16,306 nt of DNA from positions 1-16,306 of the forward strand of contig JAFGJU010000189.1 in assembly GCA_016928935.1 (NCBI GenBank). The letters are read 5' to 3'. The position numbers and the translations under genes are program-made. How positions within the stretch are numbered: the first letter of the stretch is position 1; every line of letters starts with the position of its first letter. A model generated the notes under the pieces. That model saw only the letters and a program-made list of their open reading frames with translations. It was not told the origin of the DNA and searched no databases. This stretch comes from Candidatus Eiseniibacteriota bacterium. Lineage in GTDB: Bacteria > Eisenbacteria > RBG-16-71-46 > JAFGJU01. Below are positions 6,522-14,014 of the stretch, in pieces.

Positions 6522-7562
6522 ATGAGAGTCCTCGTGACTGGCGGCGCCGGGTTCATAGGGTCGCACCTCGTTGAAGCTCTGCTGGGTAGGGGTGATGAGG
6601 TCTGGGTGATAGACGACCTCTCCACGGGACGCGAAGAAAACATAGCCCACGTCATGGATGACCCCATGTTCCACTGGCACTACGGGACTGTTCTGGACAG
6701 GGAGCTGGTCGCCGGGGTCATGGCGCAGTGCGACATGGTCTTTCATCTTGCGGCCGCCGTGGGCGTGGCCTACGTCGTCGAGAACCCGGTCAAGTCGTTA
6801 ATCAACAACATCAGAGGCGCAGAGGTGGTCCTCGAGGAGGCGTGCGCCGAGATGAAGAAGGTCGTTCTGTTCTCCAGCTCGGAGGTGTACGGCAAGGGCA
6901 ACGGCCTGCCGCTCAGGGAGGACGACGACCGCGTCCTTGGGCCCACCGCCGTGTCCAGGTGGAGTTACGCCACCGGCAAGGCAGTGGACGAGTTCTTGGC
7001 CTTCGCTTACTGGCGCGAGAAGGGACTGCCCGCTGTCATAGTCAGATGCTTCAACAGCTGCGGCCCGCGCCAGACCGGTGACTACGGCATGGTCGTGCCG
7101 CGGCTCGTGACTCAGGCGCTCAGGGGTGAGCCCATGACTGTCTACGGCACCGGCAAGCAGTCGAGGTGCTTCTCGTACGTCGGAGACGTGGTCAGCGCGG
7201 CTCTGTCGCTGTCGCGACACCCCAAGGCGGTGGGAGAGGTGTTCAACATCGGCACAGACGAGGAGATCACAATAGAAGGACTGGCGAAGAAGATAAGGGA
7301 GCTCACGAGCAGCTCCTCGCCCATAGTGTTCGTCCCGTATGAGAAGGCGTACCAAGGCGGTTTCGAGGACATGAAGCGCCGCGTTCCGGACCTCACGAAG
7401 ATCAGGTCTCTGATAGACTACGAGCCCTCTCTGTCTCTGGAGGAGCTGCTGGTGCTCACCATAAACGACGTCTGCCGGAGACTCGACGTTCCCACGCCCC
7501 AAGGCCTGCCGTACGCGAGCTCGTCAGGGTTCTTCGCGTCGGCGTCTGTCAAAAAGGCTTGA
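6522..7562 (+). CDS. NAD-dependent nucleotide-sugar epimerase/dehydratase (extended SDR)
   Basis: The protein has 346 residues from the chosen ATG, which is preceded by GGAGG with 10-nt spacing. It opens directly with the Rossmann motif VTGGAGFIGSH (GGxGxxG at residues 7-13). The catalytic set is Ser119/Ser120 in FSSSEVYG and YATGK with Tyr149 and Lys153. FNSCGPRQ and a C-terminal R..D..K...L.Y.P pattern complete the extended SDR. These enzymes epimerise, dehydrate or decarboxylate UDP-, GDP- or dTDP-sugars. The closest feel is UDP-glucuronate decarboxylase or UDP-glucose/GlcNAc 4-epimerase, but sequence alone does not decide. It has its own candidate promoter and leader, so it may begin a second transcription unit within the polysaccharide locus. 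Confidence 0.92.
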   Translation: MRVLVTGGAGFIGSHLVEALLGRGDEVWVIDDLSTGREENIAHVMDDPMFHWHYGTVLDRELVAGVMAQCDMVFHLAAAVGVAYVVENPVKSLINNIRGAEVVLEEACAEMKKVVLFSSSEVYGKGNGLPLREDDDRVLGPTAVSRWSYATGKAVDEFLAFAYWREKGLPAVIVRCFNSCGPRQTGDYGMVVPRLVTQALRGEPMTVYGTGKQSRCFSYVGDVVSAALSLSRHPKAVGEVFNIGTDEEITIEGLAKKIRELTSSSSPIVFVPYEKAYQGGFEDMKRRVPDLTKIRSLIDYEPSLSLEELLVLTINDVCRRLDVPTPQGLPYASSSGFFASASVKKA

Positions 7563-7634
7563 CACTGCCCTGACCCCTCCATACTCTGCCGTCCGTAAGC
7601 TCCCTGGTTTCTTCGTGGTTTGGGTCAAACGGTG

Positions 7635-8663
7635 ATGACCTTCCTTGTTGTCTTTCCCGTTGCTCTCGCACTCTCCCTCATGCTTACCCCGACAGTGAGG
7701 CGGCTCGCGCTGCGGCTCTCGTTCGTGGACGTGCCAGACGGAAAGAGGTTCCACAGCGCGGCTGTCCCGCTCCTCGGCGGCGTGGCAGTGGTGGCCTCTG
7801 TGCTGCTGGCGTGGATTGCGGCGCATCTGGTCTACGGCATCGAGACGACGCCTCCCGAGCTAGTGGTCGTTCTGGGGTTCCTCCTGTCTTTTGGGCTGGG
7901 CCTACACGACGACAGGAAGGGGATGCCCGCGAAGGTCAAGCTGAGCGTGCAGACGGCGTGCGCTCTTCTTCTCGTGTCGGGGTGCTACGCGGCAGGGTGG
8001 ATGCGCGGCGGTCTTCTCTTCCCGCTGGCCGTAGTCTGGGTGGTGGCGATCATGAACGCCACCAATTTCCTGGACAACATGGACGGAGTCGCCGGCGGTG
8101 TTGCAGCGGCGGCCTGTCTGGCGTTGGGGCTCCAGCTGTCGGCCGAGCAGCACTGGGTGGGAGGCGTCCTGGCGGCCTCTCTTCTGGGTGCGTCGCTCGG
8201 GTTTCTCAGGTACAACTTTCCGCCGGCCGGCATATTCCTCGGTGACGCAGGCAGCTTGCCGGTTGGCTACCTGCTCGCGGCGTTGTCGATAATGGCCGCG
8301 GGCGGCCCGGATTTTGAGTCCGTCGCGCCGCCGGTATTGACCCTGGCATATCCCGTGTTCGACATCAGCTTCGTCACGCTCGTTCGAACGAGAGAACATC
8401 GAAGGATCTATCAGGGAGGAAAAGACCACACCTCCCACCGTCTGGCCACCGTCCTCGGTTCCGCGCGAGGGACGGCTCTCGTCATTTACCTCGTCTGTCT
8501 GGCCTTCGGCGCGTCGGGTCTCGTCGTCTACCGCGTCGGTCGGCCCCTCGTCTCCTTGGCGGCCGTGGTCGTCCTGGCCGCGCTCCTCGTTGCGCTCGGC
8601 GTGATGCTGTACAGAGCGACGACGCGCCCCACGGAGAGGGCCGCGCGAGCCCCCGGGGATTGA
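7635..8663 (+). CDS. Polyprenyl-phosphate sugar-1-phosphate transferase, WecA/TagO/MraY superfamily
   Basis: This integral membrane protein (342 residues) has about ten hydrophobic segments. It should transfer a HexNAc- or other sugar-1-phosphate from a UDP-sugar to undecaprenyl phosphate, the first membrane step of a lipid-linked glycan. Family landmarks are DVPDGKRFHS..PLLGG near residue 31, LHDDRKGM (paired Asp), NATNFLDNMDG, FLGDAGSLPVG and the cytoplasmic KDHTSHRL loop. The pattern is nearer to WecA/TagO than to MraY, and no peptidoglycan genes are nearby. Start choice is uncertain: ATG 7635 sits at the edge of the first membrane helix, while TTG 7620 and GTG 7632 are in frame upstream, and none has a clear ribosome site. 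It is 72 nt after the SDR gene and probably ends the polysaccharide cluster in this window. Confidence 0.9.
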   Translation: MTFLVVFPVALALSLMLTPTVRRLALRLSFVDVPDGKRFHSAAVPLLGGVAVVASVLLAWIAAHLVYGIETTPPELVVVLGFLLSFGLGLHDDRKGMPAKVKLSVQTACALLLVSGCYAAGWMRGGLLFPLAVVWVVAIMNATNFLDNMDGVAGGVAAAACLALGLQLSAEQHWVGGVLAASLLGASLGFLRYNFPPAGIFLGDAGSLPVGYLLAALSIMAAGGPDFESVAPPVLTLAYPVFDISFVTLVRTREHRRIYQGGKDHTSHRLATVLGSARGTALVIYLVCLAFGASGLVVYRVGRPLVSLAAVVVLAALLVALGVMLYRATTRPTERAARAPGD

Positions 8664-8690
8664 CTGTCCCCTCTGCGTTGTGCTAGTTTG
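8660..8690 (+). promoter_or_regulatory. Weak candidate promoter upstream of the HemC-family gene
   Basis: TTGACT (8660-8665) and TAGTTTG (8684-8690) are 18 nt apart and resemble the pair at 6379-6408. If real, transcription would start near 8697 and pass through the two hairpins at 8704-8767 before the coding region, as in an attenuated leader. The -35 overlaps the end of the previous gene. Support is sequence resemblance only. Confidence 0.25.
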
Positions 8691-8703
8691 ACTTGAACCG
8701 GGG

Positions 8704-8767
8704 CCCGGCCTCCGAGCCGGAGGCTCCGGGTTCTTCCGCAGCCCGGGTTTCCTGCGGACTTTGTTTT
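8704..8767 (+). terminator. Two hairpins, the second terminator-like
   Basis: The first hairpin pairs CCCGG-CCTCC (8704-8713) with GGAGG-CCGGG (8719-8723 and 8726-8730), with a CT bulge, followed by TTCTT. The second is cleaner: TCCGCAG (8735-8741) pairs with CTGCGGA (8752-8758) around a 10-nt loop, followed by CTTTGTTTT. The latter fits a Rho-independent terminator for the polysaccharide cluster. It may instead act as an attenuator for the HemC-family gene 30 nt downstream. Confidence 0.55.
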
Positions 8768-8797
8768 CGGCCGCCGGCCGTCAACGGAGCGATAAAT

Positions 8798-9721
8798 ATG
8801 CGTGCTTCACGTGCGATAAAGATAGGAATCGGCTCGAGCAGGCTGGACACCCTGAACGGCGAGAGCATAAGGGAGGCGCTGGCCCGCTCGAAGCCGGAGC
8901 TCAAGACGCATCTGGTCGCTGTTCCCGCGAAGAAGGAGCACAAGGTAGGTTACAGGGCGAAGGAGGACACCTCGGACCTGAACGAGCTTGAGAAGGCGCT
9001 CGTGGGACGCAGGGTCGACGTCGCCCTGTCCAGCATGACGGACGTCACGCCCAGGCTTCCGAGGGAAATACAAGTGGGCGCTGTCACCACGCGGAGCACG
9101 CCCTTCGACGCGCTGATATGCCTGAAGGACCGCATACTGGACGACCTGGACTCGGGGGCGCGCGTGGCCACTTCCAGTTTGAGGGTGAAGGCGCAGCTGC
9201 TGCACTATCGCTCGGACCTCGACGTGGTGTGGACCGACGTGTCGGTCGAGACTCAGATGAAAAGGGTGGCTTCCGGCGTGTTTGACGGCGTGGTCATCTC
9301 TGCCGCGGACGCCGAGAGCCTGGGATGGCAGGACAGGGTGACGGAAGTGTTCACTACCGCAGTCTGCCTGCCGGCTGTGGGGCAGGGCTCTCTGTGCCTC
9401 GAGGTGAGAAGAGTTGAGAAGGAGACCTTGAAGCTGGTGAAGCCGCTGGACGACGCCGTGTCCAGGGCCGAGATCAACGCAGAGCTGTCGTTCCTGAATG
9501 CGTTGGGTGGGTCGGGGCTGCTGCCCTGCGGAGCATTGGGGAGGACCAACGGGAACGAGCTCGTAGTGGAGGCGTTCGTAGCGAGCCCCGACGGCAAATG
9601 TCTCTTCAAGGACGTGGAGACCGGGAAGCTGGGAGAGGAAGTGGCCCTGGGCGCCAGGCTTGCCAGGAGGATTCTGGAGGAAGGCGGCCAGGCCATAGTG
9701 GACGCTCTGGAATCCGTCTGA
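8798..9721 (+). CDS. HemC-family (porphobilinogen deaminase-like) protein with a degenerate active site
   Basis: The 307 residues are collinear with hydroxymethylbilane synthase: TSSLR (126-129), the PAVGQGSLCLEVR block (192-204), a final domain with AELSFL..LGG, VASPDG, and LG..LA..IL...G near the end. The family makes hydroxymethylbilane from four porphobilinogens on a dipyrromethane cofactor bound to one Cys. Here that Cys (GGCxxP) is Ser239 (GGSGLLPCG, with a one-residue insertion and Cys244 nearby). Arginines matching E. coli Arg11, 132, 149, 155 and 176 are replaced (Gly12, Val130, Asp147, Gln153, and Asp/Glu near 171-173). HSMKD is SSMTD, keeping the catalytic Asp (Asp82) but not the Lys. 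Only the Arg131 equivalent (Arg129) remains. The frame is intact, so it is a divergent paralogue, not a pseudogene. ATG 8798 has GGAGCG upstream. serS follows after 22 nt. Function is unknown. Confidence 0.82.
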   Translation: MRASRAIKIGIGSSRLDTLNGESIREALARSKPELKTHLVAVPAKKEHKVGYRAKEDTSDLNELEKALVGRRVDVALSSMTDVTPRLPREIQVGAVTTRSTPFDALICLKDRILDDLDSGARVATSSLRVKAQLLHYRSDLDVVWTDVSVETQMKRVASGVFDGVVISAADAESLGWQDRVTEVFTTAVCLPAVGQGSLCLEVRRVEKETLKLVKPLDDAVSRAEINAELSFLNALGGSGLLPCGALGRTNGNELVVEAFVASPDGKCLFKDVETGKLGEEVALGARLARRILEEGGQAIVDALESV

Positions 9722-9743
9722 TTCTACGGAGGATTACCCGCAA

Positions 9744-11015
9744 GTGCTTGACAGAAGATTCATCCGTAGCCGCTCCGACGACGTGCGCCGGGCGATAGCC
9801 GACAAGGGTGAGAAGTTCGACCTCGACGGTTTCCTGGAGCTGGACGAAAGGTGGAGGGAGCTCGTGACGGAGACAGACGGGCTCAAGCACCGCAAGAACC
9901 TCCTTTCGGAGGAAATCGGCCGGTTGAAGAGGGAAGGCCGGGACGCCGGCCCGCAGATGGAAGAGGTCAGGGCTCTGTCGGCGCGGATGGAGATGCTGGA
10001 CGGAGAGGCGGCCAAACTGGAGGAAGAGCTGGAGCGCGCGCAGTCGAGGATACCGAACGTCCCCCACTCTTCGGTCCCCGTCGGCCACGATTCGTCGGCG
10101 AACGTGGAGGTGCGGCGGAGCGGCGAGCCGCCGAAGCTGGGCTTCAAGCCGCTGCCTCACTGGCAGGTGGGCGAAGCGCTGGGCATCCTCGACCTGCAGC
10201 GGGCCTCCAAGATAGCCGGCTCGGGCTTCATCCTGCTCAAAGGCCTGGGCGCAAAGCTCGAGAGGGCGCTCATAAAGCTGATGCTGGACACACACACGAA
10301 CTCTCACGGCTACACCGAGGTCTGGCCGCCGGTGCTGGTGAAGAGGGAGTGTCTCTTCGGGACCGGTCAGCTCCCCAAGCTGGAAGACGACATGTACCTC
10401 TGCGAAAAGGACGGCATTTTCTTGAACCCCACCGCCGAGGTGCCCATCACCAACATGTACAGGGGTGAGACCTTGGAGGAGGCGGCGCTTCCCGTCAAGC
10501 TGGTGGGCTACTGCCCCAGCTTCAGGCGTGAGGCCGGCTCCTACGGCAAGGACACGCGCGGCATAGTGAGAGTACACCAGTTCGACAAGGTGGAGCTGGT
10601 GAAGCTCACGACGCCGGAAACGTCCTACGACGAGCTGGAGAGCCTTCGCGACTGCGCGGAGAGAATCCTCCAGCTGCTGGGCCTGACTTACAGGGTGATG
10701 CTGTTGTGCTCGGGGGACTTGAGCTTCGCGGCGGCCAAGTGCTACGACCTGGAAGTGTGGGCGCCGGCGGAGGAGAGGTGGCTTGAGGTCTCCTCCTGCA
10801 GCAACTTCGAGAGCTTCCAGGCCCGCAGGATAGGCACCAGGTACAGGGCGGCGGAGACCAGGAAGCCCGACTACGTGCACACTCTGAACGGCTCCGGCCT
10901 GGCTCTTCCGAGGACCCTCATCGGCATACTGGAGAACTTCCAGACGCCGCGGGGCACAGTGCGGATCCCCGAGGTGCTGGTCCCCTACATGGACGGCCTC
11001 GAAGAGATTACCTGA
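9744..11015 (+). CDS. serS: Seryl-tRNA synthetase
   Basis: This cytoplasmic class-II synthetase charges tRNA-Ser, and also tRNA-Sec where present, with serine. It has 423 residues, close to the E. coli length of 430. The N-terminal coiled-coil arm, rich in Lys, Arg, Glu and Leu (about residues 25-105), contacts the long variable arm of tRNA-Ser. The catalytic core shows NPTAEVPITN, motif 2 as FRREAGSYGKDTRG, EVSSCSNFESFQARR and motif 3 as LNGSGLALPRTLIGILEN, all as expected. The start is GTG with GGAGGA at 9728-9733 and 10-nt spacing. It lies 22 nt after the HemC-family gene and 41 nt before the histidine kinase. No T-box or other leader is visible. Assignment is secure. Confidence 0.97.
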   Translation: MLDRRFIRSRSDDVRRAIADKGEKFDLDGFLELDERWRELVTETDGLKHRKNLLSEEIGRLKREGRDAGPQMEEVRALSARMEMLDGEAAKLEEELERAQSRIPNVPHSSVPVGHDSSANVEVRRSGEPPKLGFKPLPHWQVGEALGILDLQRASKIAGSGFILLKGLGAKLERALIKLMLDTHTNSHGYTEVWPPVLVKRECLFGTGQLPKLEDDMYLCEKDGIFLNPTAEVPITNMYRGETLEEAALPVKLVGYCPSFRREAGSYGKDTRGIVRVHQFDKVELVKLTTPETSYDELESLRDCAERILQLLGLTYRVMLLCSGDLSFAAAKCYDLEVWAPAEERWLEVSSCSNFESFQARRIGTRYRAAETRKPDYVHTLNGSGLALPRTLIGILENFQTPRGTVRIPEVLVPYMDGLEEIT

Positions 11016-11056
11016 GACGCCGTCCCTCTCTCAGCCGGCTAAGGGTGGTGATCCCG

Positions 11057-12337
11057 TTGGCCAAGACCGCAGAACAGAAGTTGAGCGGCTCGCGGCTTCT
11101 CAGGGGGTACATCTTCCTGGGGAGCAGCCTCCTCGTCGCGCTGGTCTTCGTCTTCACCAACAGGATGGTCCACAAGCTGGACGAGCAGGCCAACACCCTG
11201 ACCGGAATCCTGGGCCACTTCTTCGCGGTGGCCTCCATCCCTGCTTCCGAGAATGAGGACATAGCCCCCATATACAGGGAAGTCCTGGCGAAGGTGAATT
11301 TCCCCGTGGTCGTGACGGACCTGGACGGAAGGCCCTACGCCTGGGCCGGGATAGGCATAGACGTGGACGCGGTCTCGGCGGAGGAGTCGGCGGTGATGGA
11401 CCCCAAGAATCCGTCGCCCGGGCCGCTCGCGGACATCGTGGAAATAGTGCGGAGGTTGGACGAGCAGAATCCGCCGCTGCCCCTCGTCCCGCCGGGCGAG
11501 ACGCGTCTGGTGGGATACGTCCATTTCGGAGAGAGCGGAATAGTCAACGAGATGCGGTGGATGCCCATCATCGAGCTGGCGGCGGTTTTCCTTTTCATGG
11601 GCCTGGGTTACGCGGGCTTCAGGAGCATAAAGGTGGGAGAGCAAAGATACATCTGGGTCGGCATGGCCAAGGAAACCGCCCACCAGCTGGGGACGCCCAT
11701 CTCCTCCATGCTCGGCTGGCTGGAAGTGGTGAAGGGCAAGCAGAGGGAGGCGCCGGGGAACGAAACGGTGGTCCAGATCGAGAGGCCTCTGTTCGACCAG
11801 TTCGTGGACGACATGGAGGACGACGTGGAGCGCCTTCAGAAGGTGGCGTGCCGGTTCAGCAGCATCGGCTCGATGCCCAAGCTGCAGCCACAGGACGTGG
11901 TGCCTCTGGTCAGGGGGGTGGTGGAGTACTTCAGGAAGAGGCTGCCGAAGCTCGGCCAACAGCTCCGGATGGCCGAGAAGTACGAGTCCGTGCCGTTTCT
12001 GAACATAAACGCCGAACTGATGGAATGGGCGGTGGAGAACGTCCTACGGAACGCGGTGGACGCGGTGGAGGGCAAGAGTGGGGAGATAGGCGTGGAGGTG
12101 AGGCGCAACCCCGACGAGGAGACCGTGGAGCTGATATTTGCGGACGACGGCAGGGGCATGACGCCGTCCGAGCAGAAGCAGGCCTTCGTGGCGGGATTCA
12201 CCACCAAGAAGCGGGGATGGGGGCTCGGCCTTACGCTGACGCAGAGGATCGTCGAAGAGACTCACGGCGGGAAGATCAGGATAAAGTCTTCCGAGCCGGG
12301 CAAAGGCACTGTCGTCGTGATCTCTTTTCCCGTGTAG
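11057..12337 (+). CDS. Membrane sensor histidine kinase, probable partner of the PorX-like regulator
   Basis: This inner-membrane kinase has about 426 residues. One helix (about 17-34) and a second (about 169-188) enclose an extracytoplasmic sensor of about 130 residues that I do not recognise. The H-box is KETAHQLGTPISSMLGWLE with His209 as the phospho-acceptor, followed by the N-box ENVLRNAVDAV, G1 DDGRGM and G2 GWGLGLTLTQRI. No HAMP or PAS domain is evident. TTG 11057 is chosen because an AAGGGTGGTGAT ribosome site precedes it by 4 nt; GTG 11045 and 11048 are alternatives and would overlap that site. The gene ends 29 nt before a receiver-PglZ protein, so the two are most likely a cognate two-component pair. 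Kinase assignment is firm; the signal is unknown. Confidence 0.92.
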   Translation: MAKTAEQKLSGSRLLRGYIFLGSSLLVALVFVFTNRMVHKLDEQANTLTGILGHFFAVASIPASENEDIAPIYREVLAKVNFPVVVTDLDGRPYAWAGIGIDVDAVSAEESAVMDPKNPSPGPLADIVEIVRRLDEQNPPLPLVPPGETRLVGYVHFGESGIVNEMRWMPIIELAAVFLFMGLGYAGFRSIKVGEQRYIWVGMAKETAHQLGTPISSMLGWLEVVKGKQREAPGNETVVQIERPLFDQFVDDMEDDVERLQKVACRFSSIGSMPKLQPQDVVPLVRGVVEYFRKRLPKLGQQLRMAEKYESVPFLNINAELMEWAVENVLRNAVDAVEGKSGEIGVEVRRNPDEETVELIFADDGRGMTPSEQKQAFVAGFTTKKRGWGLGLTLTQRIVEETHGGKIRIKSSEPGKGTVVVISFPV

Positions 12338-12353
12338 CGTGGGTGTAGCGTGG
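12332..12353 (+). repeat. 11-bp tandem duplication over the kinase stop codon
   Basis: GTGTAGCGTGG occurs twice in direct succession (12332-12342 and 12343-12353). The first copy contains the kinase TAG stop; the second leads into the GGGAGGG ribosome site of the next gene. It looks like a slippage duplication that lengthened the intergenic spacer. Effect is unknown. Confidence 0.7.
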
Positions 12354-12366
12354 GAGGGTACGCGCG

Positions 12367-13926
12367 TTGGCGACCGAAAGACGAAAACTGCTCTGGGTGG
12401 ACGACGAAATAGACTTGTTGAAACCCCACATCCTCTTTCTGGAGGGCAAGGGATACTCCGTCACGCCCGTGTCGAACGGCGAGGACGCCGTTTCGCTGGT
12501 GAGCAGGGACAAGTTCGACGTCATTCTGCTCGACGAGATGATGCCGGGACTGGGAGGGCTGGAGACCCTGAAGCGCATACAGGACATAGACCCCGGCGTG
12601 CCGGTCATCATGATCACGAAGAGCGAAGAGGAAGACCTGATGGACGAGGCCATCGGCAAGAAGATAGCTCACTACCTCATAAAGCCGGTCAACCCGACGC
12701 AGATTTTCATGGCCTGCAAGCAGGTGCTGGAGTCGAGAAGACTCGTGGAGGACCAGCTTACAAGGGAGTACGTGGTCGAGTTCAGGGAGGCCCAGAACTT
12801 GCGCGCGGCGGGTCCGGACTGGGAAGGGTGGGTGAAGCTGCACACGGCGCTGTCCAACTGGGACGTGAGGCTGGACGAGAGCAACGACTCTGCGCTCAAG
12901 GACTCGCACGCGGACCAGAGGAAAGAGGCGAACGTCGAATTCGGCCGGTTCGTGGAGGTCAACTACGCCAAGTGGCTTGCGGCAGGGAGCGGGCCGGTCC
13001 TGTCTCCGCAGGTGATGAAGAAGTTCGTGTTTCCCCACCTGGCCGAAGGCCGAAAGGTCTACTTCATTGTCATAGATTGCATGAGACTGGACCAGTGGCT
13101 TAAGGTCGAGCCGCTCCTCGAGCCCTACTTCGCTGTGACCAGGGACTACTACTATTCGCTGCTGCCCACGGCCACGCCCTATTCGAGGAACGCCATCTTC
13201 AGCGGGCTCTTCCCCATAGAAATCGCCGAGATGCTCCCTCAATACTGGCGGGAGAGCGTCACTGAGGAGATGAGCAAGAACCGCTTCGAAAGGAACCTGA
13301 TGGAGGCCCAGCTCGAGCGCGAGGGAATACGACTGAGCCCGGCCGCGAGGTACGTGAAGGTCTACAACCCCGAGGAGTCCAACGCGCTCAGGCGGCAGGT
13401 CTCCTCGTACCTTTCGGCCCCGTTCGCCGCGTTTGTGTTCAACTTCCTGGACATCCTCGCCCACGGCCGCTCGGAGTCCGAGATACTCCAGGAGCTGGCC
13501 CCGGACGAGTCGGCCTTCCGCTCCGTGATGCGGTCGTGGTTCAGTCACTCGGTGCTGTTCGAGATTCTCCGCGCGATGTCCCAGCAGGAAGCCGTGGTGG
13601 TGCTGACCACCGACCACGGGTCCATCCTGGGCAGGCGCGCGGCCCTGGTCTACGGAGACAGGGAGGCATCCACCAACTTGAGATACAAGTTCGGAAACAA
13701 CCTCGTCTGTGACGAACGGCAGGCGGTGCGCGTCAGGGAGCCGCGAACCTTCAACCTGCCGAAGGACGGCATCAACAAGAACTACATCTTCGCCAAAGAG
13801 GATTTCTATTTCGTGTATCCGACCAAGTTTCACGAGTACGAGAGGCAGTACAGGGGGAGTTTCCAGCACGGCGGCATCTCGCTCGACGAGATGATCCTGC
13901 CGTGCGTGACGCTGAGGCCGAGGTGA
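12367..13926 (+). CDS. porX: PorX-like response regulator with PglZ phosphodiesterase domain
   Basis: This 519-residue protein joins an N-terminal CheY-like receiver (about 7-125) to a C-terminal PglZ domain of the alkaline phosphatase superfamily (about 200-519). The receiver has Asp12/Asp13, phospho-acceptor Asp56 (LLDEMMP), a Thr in MITKSEE and Lys in LIKPVNP. The PglZ part keeps a full metal set: Asp237 (VIDCMR), Thr270 (PTATPYS), Asp362 and His366 (DILAH), Asp416-His417 (TTDHG) and His501 (QHGG). This is the layout of PorX, which in Porphyromonas and Flavobacterium controls type IX secretion and has phosphodiesterase activity. No Por/Gld secretion gene is visible here, so the target is open. 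The start is TTG with GGGAGGG at 12352-12357. It is probably activated by the adjacent upstream kinase. Confidence 0.9.
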   Translation: MATERRKLLWVDDEIDLLKPHILFLEGKGYSVTPVSNGEDAVSLVSRDKFDVILLDEMMPGLGGLETLKRIQDIDPGVPVIMITKSEEEDLMDEAIGKKIAHYLIKPVNPTQIFMACKQVLESRRLVEDQLTREYVVEFREAQNLRAAGPDWEGWVKLHTALSNWDVRLDESNDSALKDSHADQRKEANVEFGRFVEVNYAKWLAAGSGPVLSPQVMKKFVFPHLAEGRKVYFIVIDCMRLDQWLKVEPLLEPYFAVTRDYYYSLLPTATPYSRNAIFSGLFPIEIAEMLPQYWRESVTEEMSKNRFERNLMEAQLEREGIRLSPAARYVKVYNPEESNALRRQVSSYLSAPFAAFVFNFLDILAHGRSESEILQELAPDESAFRSVMRSWFSHSVLFEILRAMSQQEAVVVLTTDHGSILGRRAALVYGDREASTNLRYKFGNNLVCDERQAVRVREPRTFNLPKDGINKNYIFAKEDFYFVYPTKFHEYERQYRGSFQHGGISLDEMILPCVTLRPR

Positions 13927-14014
13927 CGGAGTCGGTTGAGGGCCGAGGCGACGCCGCCCGCCGGGACGCGCCGGACGAGCCCGCCGACACTCTGTAGTTG
14001 ACCCGGGAGAGGTG

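Noticed and set aside
9606..10880. A 424-codon - strand frame opposite the HemC-like gene and serS.
   Set aside because: It is an antisense shadow of serS, in register with its codons, with biased composition and no ribosome site or family motif.
12262..13869. A 535-codon - strand frame opposite porX.
   Set aside because: It is an antisense shadow of a gene with a complete, recognisable domain set on the + strand.
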